Source: Nitzschia sp. pyKryTriq1 | Taxonomy: Eukaryota; Bacillariophyta; Bacillariophyceae; Bacillariales; Bacillariaceae | Length of the DNA stretch: 64,000 bases | Direction: 5' to 3' | Assembly (NCBI GenBank): GCA_956465555.1 | Contig: OY101124.1 | Coordinates: forward strand, 1,302,001-1,366,000 | Shown here: piece after piece, positions 25,619 to 36,006 of the stretch | Layout of the letters: each line of letters opens with the position of its first letter | Position numbering within the stretch: position 1 is the first letter of the stretch | Position numbers and translations under genes: made by a program | Notes under the pieces: generated by a model | The model's database searches: none | The model's input: only the letters and a program-made list of their open reading frames with translations | Told to the model about the DNA's origin: nothing

Positions 25619-27613
25619 ATGGCTTCGAGGACAACAACAACAACAACAGGAGTTCGCCGTACTAATAGCTTCCGCAATAACGGAGGCAAAGGCATTTTAC
25701 AGCCGAAACCAAAGTATCAAGCAACCGCAATCTTGAACAACAAGCCTGGTATTATTTCCGATAAGCGAGATGATGATCTGGTACAGGAGCGAAGTTTTAA
25801 TACTGTCACCACCGAGGCCTCTAATGACAGCATGGTTATGAATCATGTTGTCGATGCTGCTGTTGCCGCCATCCCCGATGCGTATATTGACACCATCATT
25901 GAAGGCTTTGGTGAGGATGCCGACATTTTTACAGACGTTCTCAAGGCAAAACATGACGCGGAACCTCGGCAACTTCGGATTTGTTATTTCCGACGCGGCA
26001 GGGAGATTTTAACAGAGGGCGGCGTACCGGGTTTGGATGGCCTCGCCGCATCCGGGGGTGATAACGTATCCGAATTGACCAAAATCCGCTTTCAGGCAGT
26101 CAGCATGGCGTACGAAATTGTATCGAATCCGGCTTGGAGGGCTATTTATAGCGAACGAGGATTGAAAGCCGTCTGTATGAAAGAAGATTTGAAGGCCATT
26201 TACTCCGAGAATAACGAGAGACCAAGTGTTCGCTGGAATGAACATGTAGAAGAGCTTCTGTTTGATCTCGAGCCAGACGAGAAAACCGATCCAAACTTGG
26301 GAAAAAAGAAGAAAGGAGGCAAGAAAGCCAAGGCAAAGATTTTCATCGAGCAAGACGAAGAGCTGGACGAGCATTTAGCCAAATTGGATGCTGAGGCAGA
26401 ACCACACTTTGTGACAGACTTCTTTGACAGTCTGGAAGAATCATTAGATGGACTGCTGAAATTTGGTGGCAAAAAGTCAACAGGAAAGGCCGAGTTGCCA
26501 AATAGTCGAGACAAGAATAAGTCCAATAACGGACCACCGTCTTTGACAAGTGACGATCGTGAAAATGTTCCGATCGAAAGAGTGACAAGCAATGATGAGG
26601 ATTCTTTGGTCGGCATGCTTGCAACTCGTATCCTTGGAATGTCGTCAGCGTCATTCGAGCAGCCACAACACTCGAATCCAGAAGCCTCCTTTTTGGTCCC
26701 ACTGTCGCACACAGAGGCAAAAGAACCTTTCCGTTGCGTCTCGCCCGATCCCTGCCGAGACGATGACGTTTTCGATCTAGAGAACATTGCGGTTTCTCCT
26801 ATCTCGTCCGTGGCGTCTGGGAAACAAGATACCGCCGATGCCAATGTAGAGAAGGAGGACGATCAGGGCAACGCCCAGGCGATCAGTGTGGAGGACGAGG
26901 ACGACGACGACGACGACGATGAAGATGTTTTTGATGGCATCGAGGAAGAGAAACCATCATCGATATCTATGCCTCGCAAGCGCCCCATAAGTCCTGCAAA
27001 CTTCAGTGTAACAAGCTTGGTCAGTGAACTTAGCATGAGCGTGGCAAACCAAAGCCAGACACCCGGACAGTTTGATATGTTTGAGATCAAGCCTGACCAG
27101 TCGGAAAACAAGACCCCCTTCGACGAGGAGTCGAAAGACGACATCCCAGATACTCCAAGAATTTCAATGGAGGAACTGTTCAATGACATGCCAGATGAAG
27201 AATTCTTTGAAGACACTTGGTGTCAGCCATCGCAAGTTGTGAAAGCTCTTTCTTTTGGAGAGCCTGAACCCGAGGATGGAGAGGAGAAGACGACAACTGC
27301 GAACGAAGAACAGAATGACACGCCGAATGCTTTGGAAAGTGTACGCCCCTCGAACAAAGATGAGAGTTTTCTCCAAGGTGTCAAAAGCTTTGTCATGGCG
27401 ATGTCCCTTGATTGCACGTCAATGGGAAAGAACATGTCCGAAATCGATTGGAAAAACGCCGTCTTGGGCGCTTTCATGGTCGAGGATGAGGAGGTGCTGC
27501 AGTTGATGGAAATCGTTTCGGAAGAGATTCAGAAGGCACCTGCGCTACTCCCAGAGGACGCGGTCGAATCGCCCACTCGGCATGTGATCGAAGCGGCGAA
27601 ATCTTTCTCATGA
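25619..27613 (+). CDS. Acidic protein with degenerate J-like domain
   Basis: Single exon; the first ATG is at 25619, giving 664 residues. Residues about 95-180 resemble a divergent J domain: a first helix (LRICYFRRGREIL), a Gly-rich loop, then TKIRFQAVSMAYEIVSNPAWRAIYSERG, which matches helix III of DnaJ proteins (FQAISAAYEVLSDPE-type). The HPD tripeptide needed to stimulate Hsp70 is not present, so classical co-chaperone activity is unlikely. A Lys-rich patch (KKKKGGKKAKAKIF) follows, then a long acidic low-complexity region with a DDDDDDDED run (about residues 425-435). The last 80 residues look folded (SFLQGVKSFVMAMSLD, WKNAVLGAFMVEDEEVLQLM). Similar J-like proteins are common in diatoms; their function is unknown to me. 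Confidence 0.82.
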   Translation: MASRTTTTTTGVRRTNSFRNNGGKGILQPKPKYQATAILNNKPGIISDKRDDDLVQERSFNTVTTEASNDSMVMNHVVDAAVAAIPDAYIDTIIEGFGEDADIFTDVLKAKHDAEPRQLRICYFRRGREILTEGGVPGLDGLAASGGDNVSELTKIRFQAVSMAYEIVSNPAWRAIYSERGLKAVCMKEDLKAIYSENNERPSVRWNEHVEELLFDLEPDEKTDPNLGKKKKGGKKAKAKIFIEQDEELDEHLAKLDAEAEPHFVTDFFDSLEESLDGLLKFGGKKSTGKAELPNSRDKNKSNNGPPSLTSDDRENVPIERVTSNDEDSLVGMLATRILGMSSASFEQPQHSNPEASFLVPLSHTEAKEPFRCVSPDPCRDDDVFDLENIAVSPISSVASGKQDTADANVEKEDDQGNAQAISVEDEDDDDDDDEDVFDGIEEEKPSSISMPRKRPISPANFSVTSLVSELSMSVANQSQTPGQFDMFEIKPDQSENKTPFDEESKDDIPDTPRISMEELFNDMPDEEFFEDTWCQPSQVVKALSFGEPEPEDGEEKTTTANEEQNDTPNALESVRPSNKDESFLQGVKSFVMAMSLDCTSMGKNMSEIDWKNAVLGAFMVEDEEVLQLMEIVSEEIQKAPALLPEDAVESPTRHVIEAAKSFS

Positions 27614-27959
27614 CATGCTGGGCAGACACCGGATAATATGGCCCATAGGGCGCAACTCGCTCTCCCAGGCTAGCTGAGTGTATCAGAATGTACTATTTAG
27701 ATGCTGTTGAATAGCTACTGTGATTTCGATATAGATGTTAGACGATTGTACGTTATTTCAATTTCGACCCTTCGAACCCGGTCGTCGCCGAGGATGATTC
27801 ATCATCGTTTAAACTATCGTAGGAGGGGGGGGGGGGGTCGTATGAATTAAGTTGTTGTTATTCGTTCTGGATTAAGTTATTGTTTAGCAAGGCCGTTATT
27901 ACTAGCTAGTTCGGCGCGATCAATAGTAGCGTCATAATATGTGTGGTGGTGCAAGATGT
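27614..27959. other. Convergent intergenic region with a G13 tract
   Basis: No gene. An uninterrupted run of 13 G (27825-27837) lies between two converging 3' ends. Confidence 0.65.
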
Positions 27960-29395
<1,436 letters not shown>

Positions 29396-31231
29396 ATGTC
29401 GGCACAACGAGGAGGACATCGTGGTGGCCGCATTCACCCCCAACAACGAGAAACGAATGATGCTGTTGCCACGATTGGAGCAGATCTTGCGCCACCGTCT
29501 GATTTAGCAGAGCGCTACAATGAGACCGAACGACAGTCAATGGACGACAAGTGCCGCAGGAACTACCGGCAAAGGATTGCACGGATCATTCGGTTCTGGC
29601 AGGATGAGTCGCCTGATGACGAATTCGTGCCACTCCTTCTACGCGTCTTTGCCTGTGTCGTTTTTCATGGGGAGTCGTTGATATCGCACATGGTACGATT
29701 TCCCGGTCACGACTTTTCGAAATTGTCGATTCTTCATGACCGGGAACTACTACAAGGGTTGCGAGCCCTGGTGACATTGGAACCGACAGAAGGCGGGATC
29801 GAGGAACGGACTGGTATACCCCCTCATGTGTCGCAAAATCGCATCCTGACACGTCTGACTGAACAGACTGGCCTTTTGATTGAAGCGGTGGAGCAACAAA
29901 ACACGACACTGGTTGAGACCATATCAACTTCTCTTGAGAATCGGGCGTGGGAAGCAGGCCACGTGACGGGAGACCGATTGAAGTCGATTCTGGAGGACCA
30001 CAAAAAGGAAACGATGGGTGCATTGAGAGAGGAATTGACAACCATTCGACAGGAACTGGCTGCCTGCAATGGCGGAAGAAGGAGGAACAGTGATGATGAT
30101 GATGATGATGTTGGCGGTGGGGGGTTTGATGACGATCCTACTGCTACTACTACTACAATCAACACGTATTCGTACCAGGGAAGATTCTACTACGTACCCG
30201 AGGACTTCGAATTTCCTCGGGCCAATCTACAAGAAGCTTTGCGGTTTTGGCTGTTGGGCCAGACCATCAGCCAATCCGGAAACCGAGTTGTGCGACCTTT
30301 TAGGAAATTGTCGGTATCATTTCTTCCAAAAAGATTGGGGACCAAAATGCGAGTTCAATGGTCCCCAATCTTTCGTTTCTTGGAAGGGAACACAACAGCC
30401 CTTCCACAGGACACCAGCACGATGTCCAATGCTGCTATTGAGCAGTACTACAATGAGTGTGTCGATGTTCTGAAAAGGAAGGTCTCGTACTGTTTTGCCA
30501 AAGGGAATCCCACCACTTGGACCGTGGCCACTTGGTCCAACCGTGTTCAAAGATCAACAATTGAACGCCTTGGAACCGAAGAAGACAAGGCCCAGTTGGG
30601 TGATGCGACAAGTCGTAACCAAGCACACAGTGGCGGGCCTAGAAAAAAACGGCAGGCGAAAACCACTCTCTACCCAAGGCGACAACAACGGCGTGCTCGT
30701 ACTGCTACTACTACTACTACTACTACTAACAACAACAACAATGAGAATGAAAACAACAACAACAATGAGAACGAAAACAACAACAACAATGATGAGGAGA
30801 CCGACATGAATGAGAACGAGAACGAGAACGACGAACATAATTTTGTAGCATGTGGCGCGGGGACCACATGCTTATTTGGGGGCAGGGTTGCCGCCTTTGG
30901 CTCTGCCTGCAGAAAGTGCAAGGTGCATTTTCATGCCCCCTGCGGAGGATGCAATCGGCAAGGTGAAGACAGTGAGCACTGGGAATGCAACAGCTGCTTC
31001 GCTACCATTAGTACTACTACCGGTACTACTGCAGGTACCGCTACTACCCGTACCGCTACTACCGGTAGTAGTAGTACTAGCCGTTTGCAGCCCTGTGCCA
31101 ACCCCAACTGCCTGTTCGGTGGCATGGCAGATTCCACCCATAAATGCAAGAAGTGCAGGAAGCACATCCATGCTCCTTGCGGGAAAGAAACGGATGAGGT
31201 AGCATTCGTGACGTGCCCAAAGTGTATGTGA
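29396..31231 (+). CDS. Crypton-like protein with duplicated Cys/His zinc-binding modules
   Basis: Single exon, 611 residues, start ATG at 29396. Residues about 45-75 (MDDKCRRNYRQRIARIIRFW) resemble the helical core-binding part of tyrosine recombinases found in Crypton-type elements. Residues about 255-330 (YQGRFYYVPEDFEFPRANLQ, ALRFWLLGQ, VVRPFRKLSVSFLP, WSPIFRFLE) resemble a domain that accompanies those proteins in diatoms. I see no catalytic R-H-R-Y set, so it is not an obvious active recombinase. After Thr/Asn/Glu low complexity come two related modules at about 487-537 and 566-611: C-x5-C, CRKCKVHFHAPC, CNSC, and CANPNC, CKKCRKHIHAPC, CPKC. A 15-bp perfect inverted repeat lies inside the gene at 30330-30373. 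Repeats follow downstream. Likely element-derived; the function is unknown. Confidence 0.7.
   Translation: MSAQRGGHRGGRIHPQQRETNDAVATIGADLAPPSDLAERYNETERQSMDDKCRRNYRQRIARIIRFWQDESPDDEFVPLLLRVFACVVFHGESLISHMVRFPGHDFSKLSILHDRELLQGLRALVTLEPTEGGIEERTGIPPHVSQNRILTRLTEQTGLLIEAVEQQNTTLVETISTSLENRAWEAGHVTGDRLKSILEDHKKETMGALREELTTIRQELAACNGGRRRNSDDDDDDVGGGGFDDDPTATTTTINTYSYQGRFYYVPEDFEFPRANLQEALRFWLLGQTISQSGNRVVRPFRKLSVSFLPKRLGTKMRVQWSPIFRFLEGNTTALPQDTSTMSNAAIEQYYNECVDVLKRKVSYCFAKGNPTTWTVATWSNRVQRSTIERLGTEEDKAQLGDATSRNQAHSGGPRKKRQAKTTLYPRRQQRRARTATTTTTTTNNNNNENENNNNNENENNNNNDEETDMNENENENDEHNFVACGAGTTCLFGGRVAAFGSACRKCKVHFHAPCGGCNRQGEDSEHWECNSCFATISTTTGTTAGTATTRTATTGSSSTSRLQPCANPNCLFGGMADSTHKCKKCRKHIHAPCGKETDEVAFVTCPKCM
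30330..30373 (+). repeat. Perfect 15-bp inverted repeat inside a coding region
   Basis: Arms AAAGATTGGGGACCA (30330-30344) and its exact complement (30359-30373) with a 14-base loop. The mRNA of the zinc-finger gene would form a strong hairpin here. Confidence 0.85.
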
Positions 31232-31305
31232 GTAATTAATATTATAGTAAACGATTTGCATATCACGCGAGGAAGTCATTATTTTTTACAACAATCAGCC
31301 GGCCG

Positions 31306-31486
31306 TAGTAAAATCGCGCGATAATTTTTTTGTGATGCGCGCCTCACATTTTCACAACCTCAACTTGCCACTTGGGGCGTCCCGTATTGCTCGTTCCAGG
31401 GGATGAGTTGGAGGCCGCCGTAATTCGAGCGTCACTATCAATATACGAACTAATGATTTCCCGGGCGGTTTTTTATTTGGAGCTCT
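31306..31486 (+). repeat. 180-bp direct repeat, copy 1
   Basis: 181 bases beginning TAGTAAAATCGCGCGATAAT and ending GGAGCTCT; matched by copy 2 with roughly 90% identity by eye and a 2-base length difference in a T-run. The two copies are 59 bases apart. Confidence 0.85.
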
Positions 31487-31545
31487 GTAGCAGCCTCGGG
31501 ATTGCTACACATAGACAGACAAAATTGAACAAATTTTCAAAACGC

Positions 31546-31724
31546 TAGTAAAATCGCGCGATAATTTTTGTGATGCGCGCCTCACATTTTCACAAACTCA
31601 ACTTGCCTCTTGGGGCGTCCCGTATTGCTCATCCCAGGGGACGAGTTGGACGCCGCCGTAATTCAAGCGTCAATATCGATATACGAACTAAAGATTGCCC
31701 GGGTGGTTTTTTATTTGGAGCTCT
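31546..31724 (+). repeat. 180-bp direct repeat, copy 2
   Basis: 179 bases, same ends as copy 1. A partial, weaker echo (AGTATCGCGTGATTTT) starts near 31780. No coding potential is shared between the copies. Confidence 0.85.
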
Positions 31725-31992
31725 AGAGCCGTCGCGGAATTACGAAATATAAAATGCAAATATTCGTGCCACTACTAGCAGTATCGCGTGATTTTGGCCA
31801 TTTGGCGTCTCGAATATTTTATTCTTGACGCCACAAATCCGGATACTTTACAGCACTAATTCGTAGAGGATATAAAAGAGTAGTATTATGTAGTAGTAGT
31901 GTTGCTATATCTCTTATGGTTAATACGGAAGAGGGCGTCGTTTCGAACTAAAATGGCGCGACGATGAACGAAAATCACGCGTTATCATGCGG

Positions 31993-32330
31993 AGCACGAG
32001 AAAAGTACGCGTTATTTTGTTATTATTATGTCATGTTCATGTTCTGAAGCACGGGAAAAGCGCGCGTTATTTTGTTATTATTATGTAATGTTCATGTTCT
32101 AAAGCACGGGAAAAGCACGCGATATTTTGTTATTATTATGTCATGTTCATGTTCTGAAGCACGGGAAAAGCGCGCGTTATTTTGTTATTATTATGTAATG
32201 TTCATGTTCTAAAGCACGGGAAAAGCACGCGATATTTTGTTATTATTATGTCATGTTCATGTTCTGAAGCACGGGAAAAGTACGCGATATTTTGTTATTA
32301 TTGTGAAGCACGGGAAAAGCACGCGTAATT
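31993..32330 (+). repeat. 55-bp minisatellite with 110-bp higher-order period
   Basis: Units start at 31993, 32048, 32103, 32158, 32213 and 32268, exactly 55 bases apart, then a shortened 39-base unit at 32268-32306 and a partial one from 32307. The core is AGCACGGGAAAAG followed by an ACGCG-type box, TATTTTGTTATTATTATG and CATGTTCATGTTCT. Two subtypes alternate (GCGCGTTAT with ATGTAATG, and CACGCGATAT with ATGTCATG), giving a 110-base dimer period. Confidence 0.92.
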
Positions 32331-33142
32331 ATGTCTCAGCCCTCCGTAGTCAAACGTCGTGAGAGTCGGCAGTCGTGTGACGAGTCTTGAGTCATGTTAT
32401 ACAACCGTTGTATAATATTCCTCCTCACTCTACAGTAGCTCTGAGGTCCCATCGTCGTTGCGCTTTCGTCATCGTTCGTACCGGTACACGTACCGCGTGT
32501 ACCATAGGGTACTGTACGCAGCAGTGCCGGTACTGGTACAGTATGATATTGGCATTTTGGTCTCTGATGTCTGATGCTCTCGCCGCAGAGCCTCCCGCGC
32601 GCCCAATAACCAAGCGAACAGTTCGACCACAACGCTGGTGTAAAGTACACCGAAGTAGACCTACTGTACTTTGGAAGAGGGTAGACGACTCTCTACTCTC
32701 TAGAGCAGAGTAGAGTAGAGGGGTGAAATGTACATGTAGTAGCAGCTATTACGCCAGTGGAGCGGCAACGTCGGCGAGATATCGGCGGCCAATTGGGTTG
32801 TACCGGTTTCGCCAACCGACCACTCCTGTGGCATCACATGTTTGCCTGTCTACAGTCTCGAGAGCTATGAGCAGAGCAAAGATAAGGGCGTGAAGCTAGG
32901 CAAACACACACACACGTCGGAATGCTTGGTTGCATGCCCTCATACTATAAAGTATGACACCAAATCCTATCGTATTGTGCTAGAGTGAAGAGTTTTCGTG
33001 GATACTCTCAACGCTTATGTCCAAATTAGCTTACAGTCTATGATATGGTTGATGGGCTTTGTTGATTCAAATCAAACGCAACCACCAACAACAGGAAGGC
33101 CGACCAAATCAAGGTCGTCCATCCCCCACACCTGATAGTAAC

Positions 33143-33931
33143 TTAGTCAAGGCTGACGCTTCCGGAAAGGCATCCAACGAGGGTGAAAAGCCCGAACACG
33201 GTGATAAAAAGAAGCTGGAAGCGGTCGCCATTAAGGCCGAAGGCAAATTCTTGGACCTCGATATCGTCACGGATGGTGCTCTTATCGGCCTTCGACTTGG
33301 CGGATCCAGTCAAGAAAGCGGGAAGGGTGGCCCGTTGCTTGCGCTCAAGTTCAGTCAAACCATCCTCGTAAACAAATACTTGGTTCTTTGTCAGACGGGC
33401 CTTGGCGGCTTCCTTGTAGTCAAACGATGGAGGAGGGGCGGTGTTGACGGTGGGGTGGACGAAGACGGGAGTGTACTTCTTGTTGCCTCCTCCAGAGATG
33501 CTTCCAAGCTTGAAGTTTTGGGCAGAGGCGGCGAAGGAAGGGTATCCCTGGCTCGCTGGCGGGGCAGCCTATAGGACAGCAAAAAATCTAGGTGGTCAGC
33601 ATCCTCGGGTCTAGACTACGATGCGGAATCAGATGGACGATGCACTTACAGATTTAGCAGCGACGGCCTTCTTGGCGACGGCCTTGACAGGGGCGGCCTT
33701 CTTCACGGGAACAGCCTTCTTCACGGCGACGGCCTTGACAGGGGCGGCCTTCTTCACGGGAGCAGCCTTCTTCACGGGCGCCTTCTTGGCGGGGGCAGCC
33801 TTCTTGGCGGGGGCAACCTTCGCCGCCTTCACAGGGGCGGGCTTCTTACCGACAGCACGAGTGGCGAACTGAGGGGCATTGAAGGCAGCGGCGGAAGCCA
33901 AGATCAAAGCAAAAACAGCGGTAGTCTTCAT
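33143..33931 (-). CDS. Plastid-targeted Lys/Ala/Pro-rich protein with one C-terminal membrane segment
   Basis: Exons on the minus strand: 33931-33650 and 33568-33143, phase 0; 235 residues. The ATG at 33931 starts a signal peptide MKTTAVFALILASAAAFNAP with the classic Ala-Phe junction of diatom plastid proteins. Residues about 27-92 are repeats of the KKAAPVKK type. Exon 2 encodes a conserved-looking domain (NFKLGSISGGGNKKYTPVFV, FDYKEAAKARLTKNQVFVYE, ERKQRATLPAFLTG) and a membrane segment near the end (FQLLFITVFGLFTLVGCL). I cannot assign it to a named subunit; a thylakoid photosystem-associated protein is plausible. It lies head to head with the PsbQ-type gene, 449 bases apart, which supports co-regulation. 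Confidence 0.82.
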
Positions 33932-34380
33932 TGTCAAATCGTGTCTGTCGAGGAAAATGCGCGATGCTTTGGAGAGCTTTGTCGACCTTGAGTTGCTGTT
34001 GATGAAAGAAGAGTCTTTCTCAGCGATCGGGAAGGCGTGCGTTGTTGTAGTTTGAAGGCAAATCTTTCTACGCGTTTTTTCTACTCAATTTGAGTACCAA
34101 TGGATCGATGATGTCACCAGTGGACTAAGTGGACTGAATTGAGAAACGGGTGGAGGGGTGTGATTTTGCTTGACTTTATTTCAGAAACGGCTAAATACGT
34201 CGACGCGATCCAAGACGGATCTTGAAGTATCTCCAAAATTCATGTCGCGATCTAGAGTATGATGTTGGGACGACGACTCCATCATCATCGTTGCCTCGGG
34301 AACTTTTCATGTGACGTCTTGATTTGCCGTTGCCTTCCAAGTCAATTATTATCCCTGATCAATCCATTTACATCGTCACC
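33932..34380. promoter_or_regulatory. Shared divergent promoter region of two plastid-protein genes
   Basis: 449 bases between the starts of two nuclear genes for plastid proteins. It holds TGACGTC at 34312-34318 and TGATGTCA at 34108-34115. TATA-type elements were not identified. Confidence 0.6.
34312..34318 (+). promoter_or_regulatory. TGACGTC box 63 bases before the PsbQ-type start codon
   Basis: Context CATGTGACGTCTTG. TGACGT is the aureochrome/CO2-response core known from diatoms. Proximity to a photosystem II gene makes light or CO2 control plausible. Confidence 0.5.
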
Positions 34381-35075
34381 ATGAAGTTCTCTGCTGTTGT
34401 CTCCACCCTTCTTGTCGCGTCGGCTGCCGCCTTCGCCCCTGCCACCACCGAGGTATGTCGAAAGGGCCGTCGTTTGGTTGCTGTCCGAGAAGGATTGTGC
34501 CTGTACGAATTCGCTTTGGATGACCGTAATAATGCCGGGTCTTGATGTTCGTTTTGTTATCTGCAATGTTCTGGAAACTAATTCTCCTCTTCTTTTTGTA
34601 GCGTGCTACCACTTCGTTGAACATGGATCGTCGTGCCGCCATGGGAGCCATCGCCGCTGCCGGACTTGTGGCCATGCCCACAATGGCTTCCGCCGATGGT
34701 GCCATCAGCAAGGCATCTGTGCAACGTGCCAAGTTCCAATACGGATCCCGCATTGGCGCCTTGAAGGCTGCCGTCGCTGCCGGTGACTTCGCTGCCGTTG
34801 CCGACGAGAAGAACGCCTTTGTTCTCTTCAACTCGGGAGCCTACCCCACGATCAAGGACAAGTCGAAGAAGGCCGCCGCCATCGATGGAACAAACGCCAT
34901 CTTTGCTGCCATCCGTTCCAAGGATAAGGCTGCTTTGAAGAAAGCCTACGACTCGTATGTTGCCTCTAACGATATCTCCGACTTCGGTTCGCTTGATGCC
35001 AACAAGGGACAAGGCTACTCGTCTGATTTCGACTACCGTGTCCGAACCAAGCAAGCTGCTATCTACGTTCGATAA
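34381..35075 (+). CDS. psbQ': PsbQ-type extrinsic photosystem II protein (oxygen-evolving enhancer 3 / PsbQ')
   Basis: Exons 34381-34452 and 34602-35075, phase 0; 181 residues. It would stabilise the oxygen-evolving complex on the lumen side of photosystem II. The N-terminus has three parts: a signal peptide with the plastid junction (MKFSAVVSTLLVASAAAFAP), an Arg/Ser transit stretch, and a lumen-transfer signal with paired Arg (DRRAAMGAIAAAGLVAMPTMASA). The mature part is a short helical-bundle protein (ISKASVQRAKFQYGSRIGAL, DFAAVADEKNAFVLFNSGAY, AIFAAIRSKDKAALKKAYD) ending AIYVR. Psb31 has a similar fold and is the main alternative. A TGACGTC box lies 63 bases upstream. Confidence 0.85.
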
Positions 35076-36006
35076 ATTTGCTTCACGGACTAATACCTTT
35101 GAAGAGGAAGGACGCAACTCTTTCTTTGATGAGGACCGCACGGAATGCAAGTTGACAAGTTGGAAAGCGTTAATATCAATTGTATCGTTTCGGTATTCTG
35201 CGAGTACATGATGTATCATAATCTAGAGAACAAACTTGACCCTTGCACTTGGGATGGCTACGTCTTCGATACGCTGGCCGTGATAATTTATTGCTTCTTT
35301 CCCTCTAATTTAGAGGAAGAGAGAAGCGCCAGCTTCCTTCTCTCTCTACTAGCTAGAGTAACATCCTTCTATATTGATCTACTTCTACTCGGACGGAGTG
35401 TAGTCTACTCTACTCTCTAGTAGAGATAGAGTAGAGCTCTCTAAAGATTTCGCCTGGAAGTATCATACATTTCGAATTTCGAGCGATGCATGCATGCGTG
35501 GATGACCCCTTCGACTTCCTCATCGTGTACTACGTGTACGCATGATGCATGACGACTCCAAGTACGGTACCGTGTAATAGTCTACCGGTACGAGTACAGT
35601 ACCTGGTACAAGTACGGTAGCTACCGGTAGCAGGGTATGTACGAAGAACAACGGACGACGACGTGGCGCAGCCAACCGGTTCTGGGTCCTGGCCCGCCCA
35701 TGGTTGTTTTCGTTTTTCGTACAGTTGAGGTTCGGTCAAGACCGACTTTAGTGGTCGGTCGACGGTCGATGCATCTCTCATTTCGCTTTCGCTTTCGCCG
35801 CTTTCAGCTCTTGATGATCGACCCTTGCTTTTAGCAGTTTCGACCATGACAAAACACAAACAGCCACATGCCTCTACACCGGTAGTAGAAACCAGCAGGC
35901 AACAAGCAATTATAAGTCTCACCACCACACAGAACCGACGCAGTACTCGCACATACAGTCTTGGAACCAAATCCTAATCCTACTGTAGCTGTCCCGTCAC
36001 CGAAAA
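35076..36006. other. Intergenic region with CTAG hairpin and GTAC patch
   Basis: No gene in about 930 bases. 35404-35435 folds into a hairpin with perfect 9-bp outer arms (TCTACTCTA / TAGAGTAGA). 35560-35640 is GTAC-rich. Confidence 0.6.
35404..35435. repeat. CTAG-class hairpin downstream of the PsbQ-type gene
   Basis: Outer arms TCTACTCTA (35404-35412) and TAGAGTAGA (35427-35435) are exact complements; the interior also contains paired CTCT/AGAG. Confidence 0.55.

Larger units (their letters stand above)
31235..33142. other. Repeat-rich gene-free region
   Basis: No supported gene in 1.9 kb. It holds a two-copy 180-bp direct repeat, a 55-bp minisatellite, a GTAC patch (32478-32540), a CTAG patch (32685-32720) and a CA run near 32906-32914. 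Confidence 0.65.

Noticed and set aside
27760-27790. TTCGAACCC-like T-arm suggesting a tRNA gene
   Set aside because: Flanking bases do not form the T stem, and no D or anticodon arm lies at the right distance.
29396-31231. Calling the gene an active tyrosine recombinase
   Set aside because: No R-H-R-Y catalytic set is visible; only the helical N-terminal and accessory blocks are similar.
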